Shown: piece after piece, positions 18,032 to 27,680 of the stretch
How the letters are laid out: every line of letters begins with the position of its first letter
Position numbering within the stretch: the stretch's first letter is position 1
From: Neobacillus sp. FSL H8-0543
GTDB lineage: Bacteria; Bacillota; Bacilli; Bacillales; Cytobacillaceae
Reading direction: 5' to 3'
Assembly (NCBI RefSeq): GCF_038592905.1
Contig: NZ_CP151943.1
Location: forward strand, 1,986,501 to 2,050,500
Length of the DNA: 64,000 nucleotides
Made by a program: the position numbers and the translations under genes
The notes under the pieces: generated by a model
What the model saw: the letters and a program-made list of their open reading frames with translations, nothing else
The model's database searches: none
What the model was told of the DNA's origin: nothing

Positions 18032-19201
18032 TTGAAAAAGTTTTTAAGCGCAATACCGTTATCATTACAGCACTTGTTTGCGATGTTTGGCGCCACCATT
18101 TTGGTGCCGGCTCTAACCGGTCTTGATCCGGGGAGTTCTCTTGTTGCCAGCGGTGTAGGAACCTTGATTTTTCACCTTATTACACGCGGAAAGGTTCCTA
18201 CGTATCTAGGTTCATCTTTTGCCTTTATTGCTCCGCTAGCGTTGTATGTGGGGGAGTTAAAATCACCGGGTGAAGCCGTTGCAGGTCTTATCAGCGTTTC
18301 CATTGTTTATGCCATTGTATCTTTGATCATTACATTCGTCGGCTTTGAAAAAGTCCGCAAGGTAATTCCTGCTGTTGTCGTCGGACCTGTTGTCAGCATT
18401 ATCGGTCTTGCGCTGGCAACCACGGCGGTGACCAGCATGGCCTCGGTAAATTGGGATATTGCCATCGTCAGCCTCTTTGCAGCGATTATCGCAACGCTGG
18501 CAGGCACAAAGACTGTCCGCCTCTTTCCTATCTTAATCGGCCTTGTAGTGGGTTATGTATATGCCGCGGTGCGTGGATTTGTTGATTTTGATACCATCGC
18601 CGCCGCACCAGTTTTTTCTTTTCCGCAATTCATCATGCCGGAATTCACTTGGGTTGTGATCCTCGGAATGGCGCCGATCGCACTGGTTACCATCATCGAA
18701 GACCTTGGACATATGTTTGTGCTGAATGAGATTACAGGAAAAGAGGTGACAAAGGATCCCGGATTCCCAAGCATCCTCTGGGGGAATGGCCTTGCCACAT
18801 TAATCTCAGGCTTCATCGGCGGACCTGCACAAACCACTTATGCGGAAAACCTAGGGGTTCTAGCCATCACACGCCAGTTTTCCAGCAGGATCATTCAAGG
18901 CGCTGCTGTTATTGCGATTCTTCTCGGCTTGTTCGGCAAAGTGGGAGCGGCTATCCAATCCATTCCAGTTGCAGTGATGGGAGGCATATGTATCCTGTTG
19001 TTCGGCATGATTGCCGCAATGGGCATCCGTCACATGGTTGAAGAAAAAGTGAATATGGCTAATATGAAAAATTTGGTCATCGTGGCCATCATCTTCATAA
19101 TCGGAATCGGATATGCCCATAATGGCATAGCCTACGCCACCATTGCCGGATTGCTCATCTATTGGCTCGTACCTGATTTTACAACAAAGAATGAACGTTA
19201 A
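18032..19201 (+). CDS. Uracil permease (NCS2/UraA family)
   Basis: About 390 residues and polytopic, of the usual UraA size or slightly short. The N-terminus has SLQHLFAMFGATILVPALTG and PTYLGSSFAFIAPLALYVG, the substrate-loop signatures of uracil:proton symporters. The conserved Glu and carboxamide motifs in TM8-TM10 are present (IALVTIIEDLGHMFVLNEITG and SGFIGGPAQTTYAENLGV). It imports uracil, and possibly xanthine, across the cytoplasmic membrane. I prefer TTG 18032, preceded by AAAGGGGGG, over ATG 18002, which has no binding site. The gene is clearly richer in G+C than its surroundings, which may mean acquisition from elsewhere or strong codon selection. It appears monocistronic and is followed by its own terminator. 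I saw no pyrimidine attenuator or purine riboswitch upstream. Confidence 0.9.
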   Translation: MKKFLSAIPLSLQHLFAMFGATILVPALTGLDPGSSLVASGVGTLIFHLITRGKVPTYLGSSFAFIAPLALYVGELKSPGEAVAGLISVSIVYAIVSLIITFVGFEKVRKVIPAVVVGPVVSIIGLALATTAVTSMASVNWDIAIVSLFAAIIATLAGTKTVRLFPILIGLVVGYVYAAVRGFVDFDTIAAAPVFSFPQFIMPEFTWVVILGMAPIALVTIIEDLGHMFVLNEITGKEVTKDPGFPSILWGNGLATLISGFIGGPAQTTYAENLGVLAITRQFSSRIIQGAAVIAILLGLFGKVGAAIQSIPVAVMGGICILLFGMIAAMGIRHMVEEKVNMANMKNLVIVAIIFIIGIGYAHNGIAYATIAGLLIYWLVPDFTTKNER

Positions 19202-19206
19202 AATGA

Positions 19207-19250
19207 AAAGGCCATTCCACGACACTTGCTACGGAATGGCATTTTTATTT
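19207..19250 (+). terminator. Rho-independent terminator of the uracil permease gene
   Basis: GCCATTCC (19211) pairs with GGAATGGC (19233) and is followed by ATTTTTATTT. Confidence 0.85.
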
Positions 19251-19277
19251 GTAATTCAACAACTCGACTAAATAACC

Positions 19278-19300
19278 TCATTTACTTATGTACGGGGTAA
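19278..19300. repeat. Short dispersed motif CCTCATTTACTTATGGTACGG, diverged copy
   Basis: AACCTCATTTACTTATGTACG resembles the copies at 46253, 49062, 54465 and 61338. A REP-like GGTGCCTGTCACC follows at 19462-19474. Confidence 0.4.
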
Positions 19301-19461
19301 GACAACCTAAACCCACAGTCCCCCCCAATTTGGAAATAATTTAGAATGAAGTCAATCACTTTTGTAGTGATGGCTCTGGCTCAAATTAATAATGACAAAT
19401 ACAGCACTTCACCGCGTTAAACTTTAGCTGGGCGGGGTTCTGACCCAAAAACGCTCTGGCT

Positions 19462-19474
19462 GGTGCCTGTCACC
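19462..19474. repeat. REP-like motif GGTGCCTGTCACC
   Basis: A perfect copy of the GGTGCCTGTCACC core between the convergent uracil permease and OFA transporter genes, with the same CGAG right flank as the copy at 17859. Confidence 0.6.
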
Positions 19475-19502
19475 GAGTTCTTAGTATTTTTTTATTTTAT
19501 CC

Positions 19503-20771
19503 TTAACTCGCTACCCTTTCTTCTTTCGTATTTAATTCTTCACTTTCCAAGTATACTTTTTCAGGTTTAACAACGAATATACTAATTAAAGTCGCAATCG
19601 TGAAGAGAGCCATAATCACATATAACACTGTGTCATAGGATTGTGTCTTTTCCAGAACAAAAGCACTTAGCTGATTGCCTGTCAGTCCTGCAAATGCCCA
19701 AGCAGATAAGGCTAATCCATGTACAGTAGAAATACTATCTAAACCAAAGCGGTCAGATAACAATGGTGGTAAAGATGAAAATCCGCCACCGTAACCTGCA
19801 TTTACAATACAAAGTAAAGCGATAATAAGGATTGCGATCGAATTATTAATACCATCAAACACAATGGTTAATAAAATGGCTGTAATAGATGAAATAAAAA
19901 TAATTTTATAGATGGAGTTACGATCCTTTAATCGGTCACCCCATGAAGAGAAAACAATCCGTCCGCCCGCATTGAAAACAGCAGTTAACGAACTAACTAA
20001 ACCAATCGCTCCAAATCCAATGAACGCTAAAATGCCTTTTTCTTGTGAAATTAAAGCTAATCCACATGTAATATTAATATAGAACATAAACCAAATACCG
20101 ATAAATGTTTTATTTTTTAACACCTTTCTATAACTGAAGCCTTGGATTTGTACACTTTCTTCTTCATATCCAGCTGGTTTCTTTATCAGCAAGTGTCCAA
20201 TGAACATCATCACTAAATATAAACCTGCTAGAATATAAAACATTGTATAAATATTTGTGGCATTTACTAAAATTCCCTCATTGTCTCTTTCTCCAAGTAG
20301 TTTTTCCATTAAAGGACTTGCTATTACCTTCGCTAAGCCAAAACCTGCAACGGCAAGGCCTGTCGCTAACCCTTTTTGCTTTTTAAACCAAAGCATTAAT
20401 GTTTTTACCGGTGTTAAATAACCGATTCCAAGTCCAATCCCCATAACAATTCCGTAAGAAAAATAAATACCAATCAATGATTTTTGATAAATAAAGAAAC
20501 CTGTGCCTGCCATCCCAGCAACAAAAAATATTGCTGCAATTAGTGACGACTTATGAATGTCTTTTTCAACAAATTTTCCACCAAAGGCTGCAGACATACC
20601 AAGAACAAAAATGGCTATACTAAATGCCCACTCCACTTCACCGACAGTTTTCCCTATGTAAGAGGCAATATCACCCTTGAACAAGGACCAACAGTAAACT
20701 GTACCAATACTACAATGAATTAATAAAGCTGGAAGTACAGCACGAATCCACTTATTATTAACTTTTTCCAT
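19503..20771 (-). CDS. OFA-family (oxalate/formate antiporter-like) MFS transporter
   Basis: 422 residues with about 12 membrane segments. The N-terminal signature IGTVYCWSLFKGDIASYIGK and the TM4-5 blocks GIGLGIGYLTPVKTLMLWFKKQKGLATGLAVAGFG are typical of the OFA subfamily of major facilitators. The second half has AFIGFGAIGLVSSLTAVFNAGGRIVFSSWGD. Members exchange or import small monocarboxylates or dicarboxylates; the substrate here is unknown. The cytoplasmic tail is short and acidic. The start ATG 20771 has AAAAAGGAGGGG upstream. The gene stands alone, facing the uracil permease; the gap behind its start holds the 52-bp beta array. Confidence 0.87.
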   Translation of the reverse strand: MEKVNNKWIRAVLPALLIHCSIGTVYCWSLFKGDIASYIGKTVGEVEWAFSIAIFVLGMSAAFGGKFVEKDIHKSSLIAAIFFVAGMAGTGFFIYQKSLIGIYFSYGIVMGIGLGIGYLTPVKTLMLWFKKQKGLATGLAVAGFGLAKVIASPLMEKLLGERDNEGILVNATNIYTMFYILAGLYLVMMFIGHLLIKKPAGYEEESVQIQGFSYRKVLKNKTFIGIWFMFYINITCGLALISQEKGILAFIGFGAIGLVSSLTAVFNAGGRIVFSSWGDRLKDRNSIYKIIFISSITAILLTIVFDGINNSIAILIIALLCIVNAGYGGGFSSLPPLLSDRFGLDSISTVHGLALSAWAFAGLTGNQLSAFVLEKTQSYDTVLYVIMALFTIATLISIFVVKPEKVYLESEELNTKEERVAS

Positions 20772-21074
20772 GTGATAACCCCTCCTTTTTCTCTCATCCT
20801 AAAATGTAAATCACGAACATTAATTCCAAATAAAAAAATTTCATTCGATTTTAAATTAATATATTGTAGATTTTAGCTGCATTTCGGGTTAAATGAGATG
20901 TATTTACGAAAATTAATAAAATCATTATATAACATCCTTGTACATAATAAAATAGATTTGTTACATATAGATAGTAATAATAGGGGAAATATTTAAAAGA
21001 CTTATCCAAATTACGGCCTAGTGAAACATTTGACACATACTACTTCTAATTCAATCCAGCCTACTCATACTAAT

Positions 21075-21530
21075 ACAACGAGTTCGGTCGATGAAACCTT
21101 ATCTCATCGACCGAAAGCACTGGCATACAACGTGTTCGGTCGATGAAACCCTCTCTCATCGACCGAAAGCTCTGGCATTCAACGAGTTCGGTCGATGAAA
21201 CCTTATCTCATCGACCGAAAGCTCTGGCATTCAACGAGTTCGGTCGATGAAACCTTATCTCATCGACCGAAAGCTCTGGCATACAACAAGATCGGTCGAT
21301 GAAACCTTATCTCATCGACCGTAAGCACTGGCTTACAACGAGTTCGGTCGATGAAACCCTCTCTCATCGACCGTAAGCACTGGTATCAAACGAGTTCGGT
21401 CGATGAAACCCTCTCTCATCGACCGTAAGCTCTGGCATTCAACGAGTTCGGTCGATGAAACCCTCTCTCATCGACTGAAAGCACTGGGATACAACGAGTT
21501 CGGTCGATGAAACCCTATCCCATCGACCGG
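21075..21530 (+). repeat. 52-bp tandem array, beta family (array 3)
   Basis: Nine units have GGTCG starts at 21086, 21138, 21190, 21242, 21294, 21346, 21398, 21450 and 21502, an exact 52-bp period with no length variation. Each unit is a long hairpin, TTCGGTCGATGA pairing with TCATCGACCGAA across a 9-base loop (stem 12 bp, 10 in units ending CCGTAAGC), plus a linker such as AGCTCTGGCATTCAACGAG. It fills the gap between two minus-strand genes (20771 start, 21621 stop) and has no reading frame. Confidence 0.95.
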
Positions 21531-21550
21531 GATGGCACCTAGTTTTTATG

Positions 21551-21604
21551 ATAAAAAAAAGCGCCCGACCGCCAATGTATTAAAACACCTTAGGGCCAAG
21601 CACT
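21551..21604 (-). terminator. Probable terminator of the double phosphoesterase gene
   Basis: On the minus strand GGCCC and GGGC pair across a long loop, followed by GCTTTTTTTTATC. The stem is modest but the T-run is strong and well placed. Confidence 0.55.
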
Positions 21605-21620
21605 AGAATTCATCACCAAA

Positions 21621-24600
21621 TTATTTTATCCAAGCACCAGTTGAACCAAGCTTATATCCTTGAATAGTTGTGTTTGCTGCCATTTGCCCGCTCTCATACA
21701 AGTAGTACCATTTTGTGCCTACTAGTACCCAGCCGATCTTCATCGCACCACGGTTATCCAAGTAATACCATTTTCCTCCATTTAACAACCAACTGGTCTT
21801 CATTGCACCACTTTTTTCCAAGTAATACCAAGTGGAGCCAAATTTAACCCAGTCCGTTTTCATTGCACCTTTTGAATCCAGGTAATACCATTTACCTCCG
21901 TTTAACAACCAACCAGTCTTCATTGCGCCACTATTTTCCATGTAATACCAAGTGGAGCCAGATTTAACCCAGCCCGTTTTCATTGCACCGGTTGAATCCA
22001 GGTAATACCATTTGCCAGCGTCTAATAACCAGCCGGTCTTCATTGCACCACTGTTTTCTAAGTAATACCAAGTGGATCCAAGTTCTACCCAACCTATTTT
22101 CATCGCACCACTTGAATCCAGGTAATACCATTTGCCAGCGTCTAATAACCAGCCGGTCTTCATCTCACCTGTTTGAGGATCATAATAATACCACTTGCCA
22201 GCTTTAGAAACCCAGCCTTTTTCGCTATCGTCATTGCTTGGTATGTTTTCATACTCCACCTTCAATGTAACCTCATTTGCCGGCATCGTAAATGTAAGTG
22301 GATTTGTTGTATAACTTTCATTTTCAAGGCCTGTTGCTGTCCATTTAACAAACCTTTGTCCGTTTGGAACAGCAGCTTCCACCGTAACTTGAGAGCCCTC
22401 TTTAATCTCTGCAGGACTATTTACTTCATTCCCATCTACCGTTATCGTTGCAGCATCAACAGTCAAGGAATTGACTTCTGGATCTGGAGAGACTGCCGTT
22501 TTCTTAATCGTGTAAGTATCGTACAAGTATGGCAATTTTGTCATTTGATTAGTAGTTTGGTCATACTTGAACATATACGTATTAAAGGTTACAGAATCGG
22601 GTGCTACCGATACTGTCACATAAGCCGTCTCTTTTTCGATATCACTCTGCGGCCCTTGAGGATTTAATGGATCACCTGCTGGTTTAGCAGAATTCTTATC
22701 AAGGAATTGATAATTCGGTGTTAGCGGATCACCAGGTGAAACCGTATAATTTTTTTCACTATACCATTTCAACCCGCCAGCTGTATGTGCCACCATATAG
22801 AAAGGTGATTTTTCCGGCTGTAGAGCGGTTGTTTCATCAACCATTTCCGGTTTTGCGTTGACACCTTGATCGTTTATAAAACCTCTTGAAAACACATGAT
22901 CATGACCTTGTAGCACGACATCAATATCCAATTCTGCAAATATTGGTGACCAATATTTTCTTAATTCGATAATATCATTATCTGTTATGTGGCTGGCACC
23001 AGTGTATAAGGCCTTGTGCATGCCGGCAAAAATCCACTGTCCATTTTCTTTTGCTTTTTTTGCTTCTGCTCTTAATAATGCTTCTTGTTCCTGCAGCTGT
23101 GATAGTGAATTGTTCTGAGTGTTAAGAATCACGAATTTTACCGGTCCGTAATTATACGAATAGGCTCCGCCTGATTGATTTGGCACATTTATATGACCAT
23201 TAAAGGTAGCATTGTCGTGATTCCCTTGAGCTACTGAGATAAGGTTATTTTTCAAGAAGTCTGCCCCTGCAGTTGGATAGGCTCCACCGTTATTAAAGAA
23301 CAAATTCCATTGTGTCTCATTCGAACCTGTATCCGTTAAGTCACCACCAATATAGGTAAAGGCAGAATCTGATATCTTACTCAGTTCGTTAAATGTGGCA
23401 CCGGCCGCTATTGAATTTACAGCGTTACTGATTTGCGGGTCCGTTATATAGGTGAATGTAAAGCTGTCTTTGTTTCCTGCTTCAGGTGCTGTTTTAAATG
23501 TTCCTGTAAGTGTGTTTGCACCTGCTCCTGCTGTAAATTCATACTCAGTACCAGGAGTTAATCCTATTACTTCCACCTTGTGAAAGAATCTGCTTCCTGC
23601 ACCTAACACATTCGTTCCAGTAAAAGTAGTTAGCTGACTTTCACCTTTTTTATTCACTTTTAAGACTGTTTGCACTTGCTGATTTGTTGTCCATGCGAAA
23701 TTTACACTAGTCGATGCATCTGTACCTACATGCATGGTAAGCTGTTGTGGCGCATAATCTAAGTCTTGAACACCATCTTCTAGAACGGTTAACTTGCTTG
23801 CAGCAAACACACCACCTAGTGCAGTTGCAACGATATATGCTTCGCCATGTCCAACTGTAGTAACTTTACCATTTTGGTCAACCGTTGCAACAGATTCATC
23901 ACTAGATGACCATTGGACGGTTTTAGCCTTGTCACTTGTATTTTCAGCAAGAGTTGCTGTAAGTGTGAGTGTCTCAGCTGGCTGTAATACTACATTATTT
24001 TGATCTAGGGTCAGTGTACTTGAATAGGTTGTATTTACATCATCTGCTGACTGAATAAAATCATCAAGAAGCACTCCATCATGGGATATCGCCTGTACAT
24101 GGATTCTTCCGTCCTTCAGAAGATCAACGACTGCAAAGTGGTTAACACCCATTGCTTCCGGATACGTTAACACACCTTTATACTCGTTCGATGTTCCGTT
24201 TGTGCCTCCACCAAAACCACCAATATGGATTTGATAGATTTGTTTATCGAAATTGTACTCTTTGTTATTGATCGTTTCATTAAATTGTTGATTGATCAAT
24301 CTTCTTGCAAATAAATGCTCATGACCAGTGAACGTGATTGGATTTGGAGCAGTTTCGATAAGCTCCCATAATTCATTTCTAGCTACCCTATTTCTTTCTT
24401 GTGCATTCCCGCTTTTCCATATAGAGAATGCCGGCTCATGAAATACAAATATGGTACTCTTTTTCGTTTGGTCAATATTATTTTTCACAAAATCATACTG
24501 TGCATTTAAAACTGCGTGCTCTTCCTTCGGATGACTTGTATTCAAACCGAATATACGTGTGTCACCAATATCATAATACCAAACGCTATTATTATATCCT

Positions 24601-26693
24601 TCAAGGAACACAACATCTTCTCTTGCTGTAAATTCAGGGAATTTGGCAGCAAAGCTTTTTTCAAGGTCACTACTTCCCTTTATTTCATGGTTACCTGGTA
24701 AGGGCAATAATGCGTTGATTGGGAAATATTTTGTGAAACGCGTTCGGAAATTGTCTAACTGAATATTTTGCTCATCAACGTTCTTTTCCATTGATCCAGA
24801 TACTAGGTCGCCAGCACCAATAATAAAATCTGGTTGTTTTTCCAGAGATTTAATTTGAGCTAATACTGCTTCAAATTTTTGACCTGTTCCATCATCGGTG
24901 CCTTTCAATAGACCATTATCAACACCTTGAGAGTCACTTGAAATGACAAACCTGTTGGCTATTTCATCTGTATCTATTTGAATGGGTGTAACCTCTTTAG
25001 TTGGGTAAGGACTGCTATAGTTCACGCTTATAATTGGCGATACAATTTTCATATTACCGCTTATAGGAAAATATTTTACAGTTCCACCAAAATTGCTTAT
25101 AAAATTAGCTGGGACCATAAGTGATGCATTGTTACCTGCAAAGCTTCTAAGCTGACTATTCGTATGGTCAATCGCTATTTCAGCACCATTTAATGTAAAC
25201 GTACTGCTTCCAAGCTTCAATGTTGCCTCATTTTTGGCTTGTCGAATCGTTGCTGTTTGTGTTTCCCCATCCCAGGTCACACTTGCACCTATTTTCTCCA
25301 TTACATCAATGAGAGGGACATAAGGCGTTCCGTTAACGAGGATAGGTTTATTTTTAATCGTATAGGTAGTGGTATTAAAACTACTATTTGCTTTCATTGT
25401 GTCATTGTTAACATTTAAAAGGACACTGTACATGCCGGAAAGGCTCTCAATATCACTATCCTGCTCATCACTTGGCGGCAATGGTTCAGGAGTTCCCTCC
25501 AGCTCTGTCACTGGAACAATTTCAACATCATAATTTGTATTTGATGCCGGACTAACCTTTTGGTTCGCTTTTGGTTCACCATCGGTATAGATTTCTTTAA
25601 CCACAACCCCATTATTCGAAATCACAATATTGTCGTAATAAACGGTAAATACATCTCCCGCATTGTGAGAGGAATTATCGATTCCTAAAGTAAAATCTCT
25701 TAGCGTAGTACCAGCTGCCGTTTCTGGTATTTTAAGCTTTCTGTGATACCAATTTCCATAAGCCTCTTTCGAAATATCGGTACTTGGAATTCCAAAATAA
25801 CCCTTTTCGTCAACCCACTCACCAGCTTTAAATTGTTCTCTAAACTTATAATCTGATGCTATAGGGCTGCCTGTCGTATAAACTTCTACTCCACCCAAAC
25901 CAGGAACACTATTAAACAAATAGACATCGTATTCCACATAATCCCCAGGTTTAAATTCATAGCTATCCTTATTTATAGACCACCAGTAATTTCCACCCTT
26001 TGAATTAGCGGTATATGTCACCTTTAAGGACGTGTTAGTATCAACTTCCTCATCACCTTCTGAGGTTCCTTTCACGTCACCAATAATCTTTATATCATCT
26101 ATATAAGCCATCCCGCCTGATGACAAGGGCTTAGCGGTATCAGATACTTGCCCGCTTTGAGAAACAACCCATTTGATATACAGATTATTAACATCCTTCG
26201 CAACAGTTGGCAGGCTTACTTCATTTAATAGGCCGGTTGTCCAGTTATTGGCGACCTCATATTGCTGTCCAACATTCTGCCATTCCACTCCATCTAAACT
26301 AACCTGCAATGTAAAATATCGAGGTCCTGTATTAGATGAACGCTGCTTCGAGGACAATTTAATATTTTCATAACCCTGTGTAGAAATGGTTGTAATAAAA
26401 CCTTTTTGACCTACTGTTGAATCACTAAACCCTTTTGCACCAAAGGTAGGTGTTTCATAGCCTGTAGGTGTACTTACCTCAATAGCTGTTGCGTTCGTTT
26501 CAATTGTTGCAGACTTGTTTGCATCAATAGCCTGATCTGGTTGTTTCGTAGTATCGTTATCAAATGACCATTGTGCTAACACTAGATTGTTCGTTTCTTC
26601 CTGAGCAAAAACTGTGAGGTTTGTAGGTAAACTAGAAAACAGTAGCATTATAGCTAAAAAAACGGCAAGTCCTCTTTTACGTGATTTCAACAT
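21621..26693 (-). CDS. Wall-bound multidomain protein with two metallophosphoesterase domains
   Basis: 1690 residues. Order: signal peptide; a roughly 350-residue region with two beta-sandwich segments (GMAYIDDIKIIGDVKG and VFTVYYDNIVISNNG look like carbohydrate-binding jelly rolls); a copper-amine-oxidase-N-type domain (ILVNGTPYVPLIDVMEKIGA, about 440-550); phosphoesterase 1 (DFIIGAGDLV, PLPGNHE, FHEPAF, TGHEHLF); a Big_2 Ig domain (VQWSSSDESVATVDQNGKV); a purple-acid-phosphatase-like FnIII domain; phosphoesterase 2 (YITDPQ, YIGGDLTD, AQGNHDN, GMHKALY, LQGHDHVFSR); an InlB-B-type domain; and nine 20-residue wall-binding repeats. Both metal sites keep their Asp/Asn/His ligands, so both could be active on phosphate or phosphodiester bonds of nucleotides or polymers. 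It should act at the cell wall. ATG 26693 follows GGGGATG. It is alone between two repeat islands. Confidence 0.88.
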   Translation of the reverse strand: MLKSRKRGLAVFLAIMLLFSSLPTNLTVFAQEETNNLVLAQWSFDNDTTKQPDQAIDANKSATIETNATAIEVSTPTGYETPTFGAKGFSDSTVGQKGFITTISTQGYENIKLSSKQRSSNTGPRYFTLQVSLDGVEWQNVGQQYEVANNWTTGLLNEVSLPTVAKDVNNLYIKWVVSQSGQVSDTAKPLSSGGMAYIDDIKIIGDVKGTSEGDEEVDTNTSLKVTYTANSKGGNYWWSINKDSYEFKPGDYVEYDVYLFNSVPGLGGVEVYTTGSPIASDYKFREQFKAGEWVDEKGYFGIPSTDISKEAYGNWYHRKLKIPETAAGTTLRDFTLGIDNSSHNAGDVFTVYYDNIVISNNGVVVKEIYTDGEPKANQKVSPASNTNYDVEIVPVTELEGTPEPLPPSDEQDSDIESLSGMYSVLLNVNNDTMKANSSFNTTTYTIKNKPILVNGTPYVPLIDVMEKIGASVTWDGETQTATIRQAKNEATLKLGSSTFTLNGAEIAIDHTNSQLRSFAGNNASLMVPANFISNFGGTVKYFPISGNMKIVSPIISVNYSSPYPTKEVTPIQIDTDEIANRFVISSDSQGVDNGLLKGTDDGTGQKFEAVLAQIKSLEKQPDFIIGAGDLVSGSMEKNVDEQNIQLDNFRTRFTKYFPINALLPLPGNHEIKGSSDLEKSFAAKFPEFTAREDVVFLEGYNNSVWYYDIGDTRIFGLNTSHPKEEHAVLNAQYDFVKNNIDQTKKSTIFVFHEPAFSIWKSGNAQERNRVARNELWELIETAPNPITFTGHEHLFARRLINQQFNETINNKEYNFDKQIYQIHIGGFGGGTNGTSNEYKGVLTYPEAMGVNHFAVVDLLKDGRIHVQAISHDGVLLDDFIQSADDVNTTYSSTLTLDQNNVVLQPAETLTLTATLAENTSDKAKTVQWSSSDESVATVDQNGKVTTVGHGEAYIVATALGGVFAASKLTVLEDGVQDLDYAPQQLTMHVGTDASTSVNFAWTTNQQVQTVLKVNKKGESQLTTFTGTNVLGAGSRFFHKVEVIGLTPGTEYEFTAGAGANTLTGTFKTAPEAGNKDSFTFTYITDPQISNAVNSIAAGATFNELSKISDSAFTYIGGDLTDTGSNETQWNLFFNNGGAYPTAGADFLKNNLISVAQGNHDNATFNGHINVPNQSGGAYSYNYGPVKFVILNTQNNSLSQLQEQEALLRAEAKKAKENGQWIFAGMHKALYTGASHITDNDIIELRKYWSPIFAELDIDVVLQGHDHVFSRGFINDQGVNAKPEMVDETTALQPEKSPFYMVAHTAGGLKWYSEKNYTVSPGDPLTPNYQFLDKNSAKPAGDPLNPQGPQSDIEKETAYVTVSVAPDSVTFNTYMFKYDQTTNQMTKLPYLYDTYTIKKTAVSPDPEVNSLTVDAATITVDGNEVNSPAEIKEGSQVTVEAAVPNGQRFVKWTATGLENESYTTNPLTFTMPANEVTLKVEYENIPSNDDSEKGWVSKAGKWYYYDPQTGEMKTGWLLDAGKWYYLDSSGAMKIGWVELGSTWYYLENSGAMKTGWLLDAGKWYYLDSTGAMKTGWVKSGSTWYYMENSGAMKTGWLLNGGKWYYLDSKGAMKTDWVKFGSTWYYLEKSGAMKTSWLLNGGKWYYLDNRGAMKIGWVLVGTKWYYLYESGQMAANTTIQGYKLGSTGAWIK
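21661..22200 (-). repeat. Alternating 60-bp wall-binding repeats with a 120-bp higher-order period
   Basis: The DNA alternates two unit types, coding TGWLLDAGKWYYLDSSGAMK-like and GWVKSGSTWYYLENSGAMK-like modules, so near-identical segments recur every 120 bp. This pattern implies duplication of unit pairs. Confidence 0.8.
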
Positions 26694-27013
26694 TTAAACA
26701 TCCCCTATGTATTAATGTTTGAACTTTTAAATACCTCTATGAAAAAAGAATCCGATCTCATCGCGCATTTGGTACATCGCTTGTTAACAAAAAACCACAC
26801 TCACCTCACTGACAAAGTTTGTACTCTGATTATCCTACTAATCATATAATAGTAATGTAAGGGGCATATTTGAAAATTGTTAATATACTGTAAAGTTTTA
26901 ACGCGGTATATTAAGAATGTAAATTCACCCAATAAAACCATGCATTTCAATAAATTTCCAGTAGGAATAATCCTCAATCAGCGTTATTGAGGACAAAACC
27001 TGCCTTGAAATTA

Positions 27014-27593
27014 TGAAGGGTGAGTTCATGAAGCACATTCAGGTAAGAAAAACGAAAAAGTTGTCCTCATGAAGGGTTCATGAAGCACATTTATGTAGGG
27101 AAAACGAAAAAGTTGTCCTCATGAAGGGTTCATGAAGCACATTTAGGTAAGAAAAATGAAAAAGTTGTCCTCATGAAGCACATTTAGGTAAGAAAAACGA
27201 AAAAGTTGTCCTCATGAAGGGTTCATGAAGCACATTCAGGTAAGAAAAACGAAAAAGTTGTCCTCATGAAGGGTTCATGAAGCACATTTAGGTAAGAAAA
27301 ACGAAAAAGTTGTCCTCATGAAGGGTTCATGAAGCACATTTAGGTAAGAAAAATGAAAAAGTTGTCCTCATGAAGGGTTCATGAAGCACATTCAGGTAAG
27401 AAAAACGAAAAAGTTGTCCTCATGAAGGGTTCATGAAGCACATTTAGGTAAGAAAAATGAAAAAGTTGTCCTCATGAAGGGTTCATGAAGCACATTTAGG
27501 TAAGAAAAACGAAAAAGTTGTCCTCATGAAGGGTTCATGAAGCACATTTAGGTAGGGAAAACGAAAAAGTTTTCCTCATGAAGGGTTCATGTC
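27014..27593 (+). repeat. 52-bp tandem array, alpha family (array 2)
   Basis: Units start at about 27014, then 27068, 27120, 27172, 27213, 27265, 27317, 27369, 27421, 27473, 27525 and 27577 (partial). All steps are 52 except one 41-bp unit that has lost GGGTTCATGAA, i.e. half of its inverted repeat. The consensus is that of array 1 at 8.3 kb, 19 kb away, but with CGAAAAAG where array 1 has CAATATAG. Array 1 and array 2 have each homogenised their own variant. Confidence 0.93.
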
Positions 27594-27596
27594 CTC

Positions 27597-27645
27597 GGGG
27601 CGGTTCTGATCGTTCATTTCCAATGACCAAAAGAACCGTTCCCCT
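27597..27645. repeat. REP-like long hairpin GGGGCGGTTCT...AGAACCGTTCCCC
   Basis: GGGGCGGTTCT and AGAACCGTTCCCC are inverted around a 23-base loop, directly after the alpha array, then TTTTTAC. It could also act as a terminator. Confidence 0.6.
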
Positions 27646-27680
27646 TTTTACTTCAAACCACTTTTCACTTATTACTACCC

